A DNA stretch of 6,148 nucleotides, taken from NCBI GenBank assembly GCA_021788685.1, contig JAJYKH010000173.1, positions 1 through 6,148 on the forward strand, written 5' to 3'. The notes below the pieces were generated by a model that searched no databases, was not told where the DNA came from, and saw nothing but the letters and a program-made list of their open reading frames with translations. This document shows, piece by piece, positions 1-6,025 of the stretch. Numbering within the stretch: position 1 is the stretch's first letter; the number at the start of each line of letters is the position of its first letter. Made by a program: the position numbers and the translations under genes. Source of the stretch: Deltaproteobacteria bacterium. Lineage in GTDB: Bacteria > Desulfobacterota > Desulfobulbia > Desulfobulbales > UBA5123.

Positions 1-329
1 TACTGGCTGCTCTCCACCTGGCCCAGCACCACGAGCTCGGCGCCCAGGGCCTGCCAGTCCGCATCCTGCCGGCCCCCGTACCGCTCGGGCGGAATGACCC
101 CGAGGAAACCGTGGAAATCCAGTGCCCGGGACAGGAGATCCGCCATCCGGCGGCCAGACTCGGTGGTCTGGCCGGGGAGGGCCTTGTCAACGAAATAAGG
201 GACCGCCACCGGGATCTTGCGAAACTCGGCCGAGGTGATGTCGAGATAAACCCGGGCCTGGGAGGGGGCAGCGGAGACCAGCAGCAGGGCGGCGAGGAAG
301 AGAAGCGGTGAGACGATTTTCCTGAGCAT
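1..329 (-). CDS. tolB: TolB, periplasmic Tol-Pal protein, N-terminal part (runs off left edge)
   Basis: 109 codons are visible from an ATG at 327-329; the gene continues beyond base 1. The product begins MLRKIVSPLLFLAALLLVSA, a classic Sec signal peptide (basic n-region, Leu/Ala core) with a likely signal peptidase I site after PSQA near residue 25. The mature protein starts VYLDITSAEFRKIPVAVPYF, the typical opening of the TolB N-terminal domain, and continues with a DLLSRALDFHGFLGVI stretch like the alpha/beta domain that receives TolA. TolB acts in the periplasm, pairing a beta-propeller (outside the window) with Pal and TolA during outer-membrane constriction. An AGAAGG ribosome binding site lies about 11 nt upstream of the ATG, and the gap to the preceding tolA stop is only 20 nt, so it is the fourth gene of the operon. 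Identity is based on motif and context; the propeller cannot be seen. Confidence 0.9.
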   Translation of the reverse strand, partial: MLRKIVSPLLFLAALLLVSAAPSQARVYLDITSAEFRKIPVAVPYFVDKALPGQTTESGRRMADLLSRALDFHGFLGVIPPERYGGRQDADWQALGAELVVLGQVESSQ

Positions 330-349
330 GGCAGTTGCAACCTTCTGGT

Positions 350-1333
350 TTAGAGGATCACACCGGGACGGAAGCGGAGACCGACTTCCAGCTCTTCCTC
401 CCGCAGCTCGGGCGGGAAGGGAGGGAGCGGGCTGGCCTCGCGGATGGTCTTTTCCACGAACTGGTCGAAGTGAGGGTCTTTCGAGGATTTTTCGAACTCG
501 CTGCTGCTGATGGTGCCGTCCTTGCGGATCCGGATCACGTAGACCGCCTCGAGCGAATCGTCCCAGGTCTGGAGGTCAGGGAGGGTCCAATGCTCCTGGA
601 TGCGGGAGTGGACCGCGGCCAGGTACCGGCGGAGCGCCTCTTCGACGATCATCCCCTGACCGCCGCCCGCGCCCGCGCCGGTCCCGGCGGCAGTCGGCGA
701 ACCGGTCGCCGCGCCGGACCCGGTGGCCGGTCCGGACGTGGAAGGGGCGGCAGCCGCGGCCGAGGTGCTGGCGGCCAGGCTTTGGTCCTTGTAGGCCGCC
801 TTGAGCTGGGCCAGGGCGGCCTTGATCTGCCGGTCGGCGAACTTTTGCGCTTCCTGGGCCTCCTGCTCGGCAAGGAGGTGCTTGATCTCCTTCAGCTTGG
901 CCAAGTCCTTGGCGGTTTTGACCGGGAGCGGCCGTTCCGAGATCGCTCGGGGCTTGGCCGGGACCTTCGGCTGCGGAGGGGCAGGGATGGGCTCTACCTC
1001 CTTCTTGATCGGGGGGCTTTCGATGGTTTTGATCTTCTCGGCGGGGGGCTCGGGCTTCGGCAGCGCCTCCGCTTTGGGGGGCGGCGGGCCCTTCCGTCCC
1101 TTGGCGGCCGGCCCGGGCGGCCCGGGCTCCACCGCGTTGAACAGGCTCACCACCTGGATTTCGGGCAGGGGGGGGCGTTTGAAAAGCAGGGGCGAGGCCA
1201 GGGCCAGGACCAGGATCGCCACGTGAAGGCCGACGGCCAGGACGAGAGCCAGTTTCCATTCCGGGTCGGGCTGGCTGCTTCCGTACCGATCATCGGATGG
1301 AATGCCGCCGCCGGCTTGCCGTGCCATAAGCAT
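350..1333 (-). CDS. tolA: TolA/TonB-type periplasm-spanning energy transducer
   Basis: 327 residues. A basic/hydrophilic N-terminus is followed by one membrane segment at about residues 28-50, with a His (H37) inside it as is usual for TonB/TolA anchors that couple to TolQ/R-type motors. Next come a Pro/Lys-rich stretch (about 54-137), a charged Ala/Lys/Glu helix (about 138-182), an Ala/Gly/Ser/Thr low-complexity linker (about 185-227), and a C-terminal TonB/TolA domain (about 230-327) containing YVIRIRKDG and SPLPPFPPEL. It should transmit proton-motive-force energy from TolQR to TolB/Pal. Position between tolR and tolB favours TolA over TonB, although the C-terminal motifs read as the generic TonB_C family and the helical domain is much shorter than in enterobacterial TolA. 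The start is ATG 1333; a second ATG two codons later (1327) is equally possible because the ribosome binding site (GGGG about 6 nt upstream) is weak. It lies 14 nt after the tolR stop. Confidence 0.88.
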   Translation of the reverse strand: MLMARQAGGGIPSDDRYGSSQPDPEWKLALVLAVGLHVAILVLALASPLLFKRPPLPEIQVVSLFNAVEPGPPGPAAKGRKGPPPPKAEALPKPEPPAEKIKTIESPPIKKEVEPIPAPPQPKVPAKPRAISERPLPVKTAKDLAKLKEIKHLLAEQEAQEAQKFADRQIKAALAQLKAAYKDQSLAASTSAAAAAPSTSGPATGSGAATGSPTAAGTGAGAGGGQGMIVEEALRRYLAAVHSRIQEHWTLPDLQTWDDSLEAVYVIRIRKDGTISSSEFEKSSKDPHFDQFVEKTIREASPLPPFPPELREEELEVGLRFRPGVIL

Positions 1334-1347
1334 CCAAGGCCCCGATC

Positions 1348-1776
1348 TCAGGATTTCCCCTCGTCCTCGGGGCGGGTAATCATCCCCAGTTTATCGAAGC
1401 CCACTTCCTTGATGTCGGCCATGACGGCGACTACCAGGCCGTACGGGACCCTGCGGTCCGCCTTCAGGAAGATGGGCTTGTCCTTCCCGGTCTGCGCCAG
1501 GTTTCCCAGCTGCTGCCGCAGCAGCGCCCGGTCTCCCTTGATGTTGTTGATGAAGATCTCGCCCTTCGCATTGATGGTCACCACAATGGGCTGCTCCTGC
1601 TGGCGCAGCGGCACCGGGGTGGTTTCCGGCAGGTCCACGTCCACGCCCTGGGTCATCATGGGGGCGGTCACCATGAAAATGATGAGCAGCACCAGCATGA
1701 CATCCACCAGCGGCGTCACGTTGATTTCCGCCACCGGGCTTCGCTTGCCCCCCCGCTTGATCGGTCCCATTCCCAT
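1348..1776 (-). CDS. tolR: TolR/ExbD-family proton-channel subunit
   Basis: 142 residues, normal length for the family. A short cytoplasmic N-terminus (MGMGPIKRGGKRSPVAEINV) leads into the hallmark TPLVDVMLVLLIIFMV. Its single transmembrane helix carries Asp25, equivalent to the essential proton-binding Asp of TolR/ExbD. The rest is the periplasmic ExbD/TolR domain, with the LPETTP segment after the helix, VTINAKGEIFINN and a KADRRVPYGLVVAVMADIKEVGF section typical of the dimeric periplasmic fold. With TolQ it forms the inner-membrane motor that energises TolA. It begins 15 nt after the tolQ stop, and a weak GACGGG sits about 8 nt before the chosen ATG. An in-frame ATG two codons downstream (1770) cannot be excluded. 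Nothing in it looks damaged. Confidence 0.95.
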   Translation of the reverse strand: MGMGPIKRGGKRSPVAEINVTPLVDVMLVLLIIFMVTAPMMTQGVDVDLPETTPVPLRQQEQPIVVTINAKGEIFINNIKGDRALLRQQLGNLAQTGKDKPIFLKADRRVPYGLVVAVMADIKEVGFDKLGMITRPEDEGKS

Positions 1777-1791
1777 GGCCGGCGCCCGTCG

Positions 1792-2496
1792 TTATCTTTT
1801 CATCTCGGGGCGGCGGGTGATGATGTCCCGCTCCACGAGGTTGAGAAAGTCGGAAATGAACCGCGACATTTCATTCTCCAGCCCTTCCAGCCTGTTGGAG
1901 AAATGGTTGTAGAAGACGACGGCCGGGATGGCCACGGCCAAACCGGCGGCGGTGGCCACCAGCGCCTCGGAGATGCCGGGGGCGACCACGGCCAGCGAGG
2001 CGGAGCCGCGCATGCCGATGTCCTTGAACGAGCTCATGATCCCCCAGACGGTGCCGAACAGACCGATGAAGGGGGTGGCGCTGCCGGTGGTGGCAAGGAA
2101 GGCGAGCGACTTGCCCAGCCGGTGCACTTCGATGTTCTGCGCCTTGTCCAGTGCTCTCTTGAGGTTGTCCATGTTGGCGAGGCGCATTTCCAGGGTTTCC
2201 TCGCCCGGTTTCTGAATCCGGCTCAGCTTCTGGAGCTCGGTAAAGCCGGTGCTGAAGATGTTGGCCTCCGGGCAGGAGTAGCTCTCCCGCGCCGACTTGT
2301 AGGCCTCGGCCAGGTTTCGCGATTTCCAAAAGTCGTCGAGGAACTCCGCACTCTCCTGCCGGGTGCTCCGGTAAAGCAGGAACTTGTTGAAGACGATGAA
2401 CCAGGAGGTGAGGGAGAAACAGACCAGCATCATCATGACCAGCTTCACGATCAGGCTGGCCTTCAGGAACATGTTGATGATATCTAATTGTTGCAC
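1792..2496 (-). CDS. tolQ: TolQ, MotA/TolQ/ExbB-family motor subunit
   Basis: 234 residues, close to the usual 225-240. Three membrane helices are visible: about 14-38, 131-155 and 166-198, with a large cytoplasmic loop between the first two. The signature TTGSATPFIGLFGTVWGIM contains Thr149. The third helix region ISEALVATAAGLAVAIPAVV contains Thr182. By my alignment these match the two channel-facing threonines of E. coli TolQ. With TolR it forms the proton-conducting complex that drives TolA. The start is a GTG (2494-2496), chosen because AAGGA sits 9 nt upstream and the protein then begins MQQLDIINMFLKAS as expected; the next ATG (2472) would trim eight residues. It is the first gene of the minus-strand operon, about 165 nt downstream of the predicted promoter. 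Unlike the enterobacterial tol-pal operon, no ybgC precedes it. Confidence 0.95.
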   Translation of the reverse strand: MQQLDIINMFLKASLIVKLVMMMLVCFSLTSWFIVFNKFLLYRSTRQESAEFLDDFWKSRNLAEAYKSARESYSCPEANIFSTGFTELQKLSRIQKPGEETLEMRLANMDNLKRALDKAQNIEVHRLGKSLAFLATTGSATPFIGLFGTVWGIMSSFKDIGMRGSASLAVVAPGISEALVATAAGLAVAIPAVVFYNHFSNRLEGLENEMSRFISDFLNLVERDIITRRPEMKR

Positions 2497-2662
2497 CGGA
2501 GTGGTTCCTTCGTGGAAGCGATGCCGAATTCAAGCGCCCGGACTAATGGAAACGGGGCCGCGCAGGCCGCCGAACCATGCCGGGTGGCTCGGGCTCGGGT
2601 CATCGGTTGGGGAGTTTTTCCTCGGGCTTGCCTTGAAATCGAACTCAACGATTTTTTTTCAG
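2497..2662 (-). other. Untranslated leader of the tol operon
   Basis: About 165 bases separate the predicted tol transcription start from the tolQ GTG. I see no convincing gene here. An 11-codon frame (2578 to 2543) and a 39-codon frame (2603 to 2484, ending just inside tolQ) both lack a ribosome binding site. The region is GC-rich apart from an A-run near its 5' end. The length leaves room for RNA-level control, but I recognise no known riboswitch or leader family. Confidence 0.4.
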
Positions 2663-2668
2663 GCCTCC

Positions 2669-2697
2669 TTTTTAAATGCTTTTGAACAAGATGTCAA
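2669..2697 (-). promoter_or_regulatory. Predicted sigma70-type promoter for tolQRAB
   Basis: Read on the minus strand, a perfect TTGACA -35 (2692-2697) is followed after exactly 17 nt by TAAAAA (2669-2674), a 4/6 match to the -10 consensus. The surroundings are markedly AT-richer than the genes. Transcription would start near 2662. Sequence match only. Confidence 0.55.
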
Positions 2698-2721
2698 CGA
2701 GGCGGAGAAGGGCGGCGACCA

Positions 2722-2743
2722 TCCTGTCCCCCGGGAAACAGGA
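2722..2743. promoter_or_regulatory. 22-bp dyad between the two divergent promoters (candidate operator)
   Basis: TCCTGT (2722-2727) and ACAGGA (2738-2743) are perfect inverted arms around a CCCGGG core palindrome (2730-2735), with two mismatched pairs between arm and core. The centre (about 2732.5) lies between the tol -35 box (edge 2697) and the hom -35 box (edge 2754). That position suits a regulator acting on one or both promoters. The dyad is followed by CTTTTTATTTTT, so a weak terminator or an AT-rich UP-like element for the hom promoter is an alternative reading. Confidence 0.4.
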
Positions 2744-2753
2744 CTTTTTATTT

Positions 2754-2782
2754 TTGACATCGGGGGATAAAGAAGGTATCTC
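2754..2782 (+). promoter_or_regulatory. Predicted sigma70-type promoter for hom-apgM-thioesterase
   Basis: A perfect TTGACA (2754-2759), preceded by a T/A-rich run, is followed after 17 nt by TATCTC (2777-2782), which matches only the first three -10 positions. Transcription would start near 2789, about 108 nt before the preferred hom start. The -35 is strong and the -10 is weak, which would be compatible with an activated promoter. Confidence 0.45.
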
Positions 2783-2795
2783 TTGAGGCCTGCCA

Positions 2796-2839
2796 CGGGG
2801 GATTTTTCCCCGGCCGGCGGGGCATCGTCGGGCGCCGGC
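2796..2839 (+). other. GC-rich hairpins in the hom leader
   Basis: CGGGG (2796-2800) can pair with CCCCG (2808-2812) around an AT-rich loop, and GCCGGC (2813-2818) can pair with GCCGGC (2834-2839). The two stems adjoin each other in the untranslated leader of hom. No leader peptide with Thr/Ile/Met codons and no T-run terminator follows them, so a classic thr-type attenuator is not supported. Whether the stems are functional is unknown. Confidence 0.35.
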
Positions 2840-2896
2840 AGCGAATTCGGAGCAACCATTTCTGCGGAACAATCATCTCATTGAAGGATGGGATTC

Positions 2897-4216
2897 ATGG
2901 AGGCGATCAAGGTAGGGCTGATTGGGTTCGGCACGGTGGGCAGCGGCATGGCCCAGGTGCTTCACGAGCAGGCCGGGCGGCTCCAAAAGAAGGTGGGGAC
3001 GGAGATCGTTCTCAAGCGGGTGGCCGACATCCGGATCGAGGCCCTGCCCCCGCACCTGGCCGGGATCGAGCTGACCCGGGACGTGCAGCAGGTGCTCGCC
3101 GATCCCGGGATCGACATCGTGGTGGAGCTGATCGGCGGCATCGAGCCGGCCAAGAGCTTCATCCTGGCGGCCATCGCCAACGGCAAGCACGTGGTGACCG
3201 CCAACAAGGCGCTTATCAGCCAGCACGGCTCGGAAATCTTCGCCGCGGCCCACGCCCGCGGGGTGGAGGTGGGCTTCGAGGCGAGCGTCGGGGGCGGCAT
3301 CCCCGTCATCAAGGCCCTGAAGGAAGGGCTGGTCGCCAACCGCATCCTGTCGGTGATGGGCATCCTGAACGGCACCGCCAACTTTATCCTGAGCACGATG
3401 ACCGATCAGGGGCTGCCTTTCGCCACCGTCCTGCGGCAGGCGCAGGAGAAGGGCTACGCCGAGGCCGACCCCACCTACGACGTGGAGGGGATCGATACCG
3501 CCCACAAGCTGGCGATCCTCATGAACCTGGCCTACGGCATGAGCATCCGCCTGGACGAGATCAGCATCGAGGGCATTTCCTGCATCGAGCCCATCGACAT
3601 CGCCTTCGGCCGGGACCTCGGGTACCGGATCAAGCTTCTCGCCATCACCCGCAACCACGGCGACCACGTGGAGGCCCGGGTCCATCCCACCCTGGTGCCC
3701 GAGGACCACATGCTGGCGAGCATCAACGGCGCATACAACGGCATCAACTTCCGGGGCGACATGGTGGGCGACGTCCTGCTCTACGGCTACGGTGCCGGCA
3801 AGATGCCCACTGGCTCGGCGGTGGCGGCCGACATCGTGGACATCGCCCGCAACATCCTGAACGGCTCGATCAACCGGGTGCCGGCCCTCTCCTATCGGCA
3901 CGAGCACCTCCGGCCCCGGCGGATCACGCCGCTCGAGGAGCTGCAGGGGCCTTACTACATCCGCATCTCCGCCGTGGACCACCCGGGCGTGCTTTCCACC
4001 ATCTCGGGCATCCTCGGCAAGCACGGGATCAGCATCGAGTCGGTGATCCAGAAAGGCCGCAACGCCCAAGGCTCGGTGCCCGTGGTCATGGTCACCCACG
4101 ATGCCCGGGAGGCCGCCGTCCGGCAGGCGCTCGCCCAAATCGACGCCCTCGACATCTGCACCGCCAGGTCAGTCAAGATCCGCATTCTGGTCGACGACGG
4201 CGAAGAGGAGCACTGA
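2897..4216 (+). CDS. hom: Homoserine dehydrogenase with C-terminal ACT domain
   Basis: Catalyses NAD(P)H-dependent reduction of aspartate semialdehyde to homoserine, the branch point to threonine and methionine. It has 439 residues from the preferred start, normal for the monofunctional ACT-containing form. The Rossmann motif GLIGFGTVGSG lies at about residues 7-17; the TANKALIS segment with the conserved Lys at about 104; EASVGGGIPVI at 128-138; and GILNGTANFILSTM next. The signature ADPTYDVEGIDTAHK at about 190-204 includes the catalytic Asp200/Lys204 pair. The C-terminal ACT domain (about 352-422, YYIRISAVDHPGVLSTISGI) probably gives feedback inhibition, usually by threonine. The start was chosen at 2897 because AAGGA lies 8 nt before it. 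An in-frame ATG at 2888 abuts GAAGG with no spacer and would add MGF. It is first in its operon, 3 nt before apgM. Confidence 0.96.
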   Translation: MEAIKVGLIGFGTVGSGMAQVLHEQAGRLQKKVGTEIVLKRVADIRIEALPPHLAGIELTRDVQQVLADPGIDIVVELIGGIEPAKSFILAAIANGKHVVTANKALISQHGSEIFAAAHARGVEVGFEASVGGGIPVIKALKEGLVANRILSVMGILNGTANFILSTMTDQGLPFATVLRQAQEKGYAEADPTYDVEGIDTAHKLAILMNLAYGMSIRLDEISIEGISCIEPIDIAFGRDLGYRIKLLAITRNHGDHVEARVHPTLVPEDHMLASINGAYNGINFRGDMVGDVLLYGYGAGKMPTGSAVAADIVDIARNILNGSINRVPALSYRHEHLRPRRITPLEELQGPYYIRISAVDHPGVLSTISGILGKHGISIESVIQKGRNAQGSVPVVMVTHDAREAAVRQALAQIDALDICTARSVKIRILVDDGEEEH

Positions 4217-4219
4217 GGC

Positions 4220-5419
4220 ATGAAGTATGTCATTCTGGTGGGCGACGGCATGGGCGACCGGCCCCTGCCGGAGCTTGCCGGCCGCACGCCCCTCGAAGCG
4301 GCGAGCACCCCCGCCATGGACCGGCTGGCCCGGGAAGGCGAGATCAGCCTTTTGCAGACCATTCCCGCCGGCTATCCGCCCGGGAGCGATGTGGCCAACC
4401 TTTCCCTCCTGGGCTACCGGCCGGAGGAGTGCTACACCGGCCGGGCGCCGCTCGAGGCGGCCAGCATGGGGGTGGCGCTCGCCTCCGACGAGGTGGCCTT
4501 CCGCTGCAACCTGGTCACCCTGGAGCACGGGGAGACCGGCGCGGTCACCATGGTCGATTACAGCGCCGGCCACATCGGGACCGATGAAGCCCGGGAGCTG
4601 GTGCTGGCCCTCGAAAGGAAGCTCGGCGGCGAAGGCCACCGGTTCTACCCGGGGGTGAGCTACCGCCACCTCTTCGTGTGCCGGGGCGGCTACCCCGGCC
4701 TCGAAACGGTGCCGCCCCACGACCATACCGGCCGGGACGTGGCCGCATTCTGGCGCCGCTACCTGGCTTTCCCCGACCTGGCCGCTATCGTCGAGCAGGC
4801 CGGCCGCCTCCTGGCCGACCACCCGGTGAACGCGGCTCGCCGTCGGCAGGGGCACAACCCCGCCAACTCCATCTGGCTGTGGGGGGAAGGCAAAACGCCG
4901 GCCATGGCCACCCTGAAGGAGCGCTACGGCCTTTCCGGCGCGCTGATCTCGGCGGTGGACCTCCTCAAGGGGATCGGGGTCTGCGCCGGCCTGGAGGTGG
5001 TGAACGTGGAGGGGGCCACCGGCTATCTCGACACCAACTACCAGGGGAAGGCGGAAGCGGCCCTCGCGGCCGCGGCCCGGCATGACCTGGTCTTCGTCCA
5101 CGTGGAGGCCCCGGACGAGGCAGGCCACCAGGGTTCCCTCGAGAAGAAGATCCGGGCCATCGAGGATTTCGACGCCCGGATCGTCCGGCCTATCGTGGAC
5201 GGGCTGGCGGGGACCGAATTCCGGCTCGCCCTGGCCATGGACCACCTCACGCCGCTCGCCATCCGCACCCACGCCGGGGAGCCGGTGCCGGTAGTGATCT
5301 TTGACTCGCGGCGGAAAACGGGCGGGGCGGACGGCTATTCCGAAAAGGCGGCTGCCGCCGCGGGCCGGCGCCTCGCCGACGGCCGCGCCTTTTTCGAGAC
5401 CCTCCTGGAGCGGCGCTGA
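4220..5419 (+). CDS. apgM: ApgM-family enzyme: cofactor-independent phosphoglycerate mutase or alternative homoserine kinase
   Basis: 399 residues, full length for the archaeal-type (ApgM) branch of the alkaline phosphatase superfamily. Metal-site motifs are all present: GDGMGD (Asp9), PGSDVANLSLLGY with the probable nucleophile Ser56, PPHDHTG (Asp168/His169), VHVEAPDEAGH (Asp299/His303), and MDHLTP...RTH (Asp341, His342, His351). NPANSIWLWGEGKTP (213-227) and DTNYQGK (271-277) are family-typical. By homology it would interconvert 3- and 2-phosphoglycerate. However, members adjacent to hom in bacteria lacking ThrB have been proposed as a functional substitute for homoserine kinase (ThrB2-type), and this gene starts 3 nt after hom. 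I therefore consider threonine synthesis at least as likely as glycolysis. The ribosome binding site is GAGGAG about 9 nt upstream, inside the end of hom, which indicates translational coupling. The family is certain; the substrate is not. Confidence 0.9.
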   Translation: MKYVILVGDGMGDRPLPELAGRTPLEAASTPAMDRLAREGEISLLQTIPAGYPPGSDVANLSLLGYRPEECYTGRAPLEAASMGVALASDEVAFRCNLVTLEHGETGAVTMVDYSAGHIGTDEARELVLALERKLGGEGHRFYPGVSYRHLFVCRGGYPGLETVPPHDHTGRDVAAFWRRYLAFPDLAAIVEQAGRLLADHPVNAARRRQGHNPANSIWLWGEGKTPAMATLKERYGLSGALISAVDLLKGIGVCAGLEVVNVEGATGYLDTNYQGKAEAALAAAARHDLVFVHVEAPDEAGHQGSLEKKIRAIEDFDARIVRPIVDGLAGTEFRLALAMDHLTPLAIRTHAGEPVPVVIFDSRRKTGGADGYSEKAAAAAGRRLADGRAFFETLLERR

Positions 5420-5871
5420 TGGCGGGGGCGGATTTTCCCATGCCCGGGCGGGTGCACCGCTGCACCTGCCGGGTCCTTTACGGGGACACCGATTCGGGCG
5501 GGGTGGTCTACTACGCCAACTACCTTCGCTACTTCGAGCAGGGCCGCACCGAGCTCATGCGGGAGCACATTTGCTCCTACAGGGAACTGGAGGAGCAGGG
5601 GCTTATCCTGCCGGTGGTGGAGTGCCAGTGCCGCTACAAGATCTCGGCTCGGTATGACGACCTGCTCCTGATCGAAACCGCCGTCGCCGAAGTCAAGGCT
5701 TTCTCCTGCCGCTTCCACTACCGGATCCTCCGGGAAACCGACGGGAAGCTGCTGGCCGCCGGGGCCACGGTCAACGCGGCGGTGGACCGCAGCGGCAAGC
5801 TGATCCGCCTGCCGACCGACCTCCTCGAAAAACTGCGTGCCTTCGGCCTTCCGGGGGAGACAGGCCCTTGA
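5419..5871 (+). CDS. ybgC: YbgC/4HBT-type hotdog acyl-CoA thioesterase
   Basis: 150 residues, normal for a single hotdog domain. The active-site block YGDTDSGGVVYYANYLRYFE (21-40) is the YbgC/4-hydroxybenzoyl-CoA thioesterase signature. Asp25 is the predicted catalytic residue, and the conserved ARYDDLLLIET and FHYRI strands follow. The His found in E. coli YbgC (GVVYH) is Tyr here. It should hydrolyse acyl-CoA thioesters; the actual substrate is unknown. The ATG overlaps the apgM stop by one base (TGATG), and GGAG lies 8 nt upstream within apgM, so translation is coupled. A second ATG at 5440 gives a protein beginning MPGRVHR, also plausible. In Proteobacteria such as E. coli, ybgC heads the tol-pal operon; here it closes the operon divergent from tol. 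Its stop codon lies inside the tRNA promoter. Confidence 0.9.
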   Translation: MAGADFPMPGRVHRCTCRVLYGDTDSGGVVYYANYLRYFEQGRTELMREHICSYRELEEQGLILPVVECQCRYKISARYDDLLLIETAVAEVKAFSCRFHYRILRETDGKLLAAGATVNAAVDRSGKLIRLPTDLLEKLRAFGLPGETGP

Positions 5872-5895
5872 CATTATCAGCAAAGCGGGTATTAT
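5868..5895 (+). promoter_or_regulatory. Sigma70-type promoter of the initiator tRNA gene
   Basis: A perfect TTGACA (5868-5873), 16 nt spacer, then TATTAT (5890-5895, 5/6 match). A start near 5902 would leave a leader of about 6 nt before the tRNA. The -35 box contains the thioesterase stop codon (TGA 5869-5871). It is the best promoter match in the window. Confidence 0.75.
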
Positions 5896-5907
5896 AAAAG
5901 GACGTGA

Positions 5908-5984
<77 letters not shown>

Positions 5985-5992
5985 GAAATATC

Positions 5993-6025
5993 AAGGGGTT
6001 ACGCTGATGCGTAACCCCTTTTTTT
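5993..6025 (+). terminator. Intrinsic terminator of the tRNA-fMet gene
   Basis: The perfect 10-bp stem GGGGTTACGC (5995-6004)/GCGTAACCCC (6009-6018) has a TGAT loop. It is extended by two A-T pairs and ends in seven Ts (6019-6025). It starts 8 nt after the tRNA CCA. The group II intron begins on the base after the last T. Confidence 0.95.

Noticed and set aside
335..1912. A 525-codon plus-strand open frame across tolA, tolR and the end of tolQ
   Set aside because: It lies opposite three genes with clear family motifs. Its own translation is Arg/Gly-rich without recognisable domains, as expected for an antisense frame in GC-rich coding DNA.
2484..2603. A 39-codon minus-strand frame in the tol leader overlapping the tolQ start
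   Set aside because: No ribosome binding site before its ATG, and the Arg/Ala-rich product shows no recognisable features. A leader peptide role cannot be supported.
2722..2755. Dyad plus T-rich run read as a plus-strand terminator
   Set aside because: There is no plus-strand gene upstream to terminate, the T-run is interrupted and offset by a C, and the stem has two mismatches. An operator or UP-like element fits the position better, though this stays open.
2384..2770. A 128-codon plus-strand frame across the tolQ start and the divergent control region
   Set aside because: It overlaps tolQ and the predicted promoters, has no recognisable domain, and its composition does not match its neighbours.
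2873..4138. A 421-codon minus-strand open frame opposite hom
   Set aside because: The translation is rich in His, Val, Asp and Gly with no motif. The plus strand encodes an intact homoserine dehydrogenase with all signatures.
2881..4587. A 568-codon plus-strand open frame overlapping hom and the start of apgM
   Set aside because: It is out of frame with both real genes and yields Arg/Gly/Pro/His-rich, domain-free sequence. Absence of stops follows from high GC.
4169..5272. A 367-codon minus-strand open frame opposite apgM
   Set aside because: No family motif and complete overlap with a well-supported gene.
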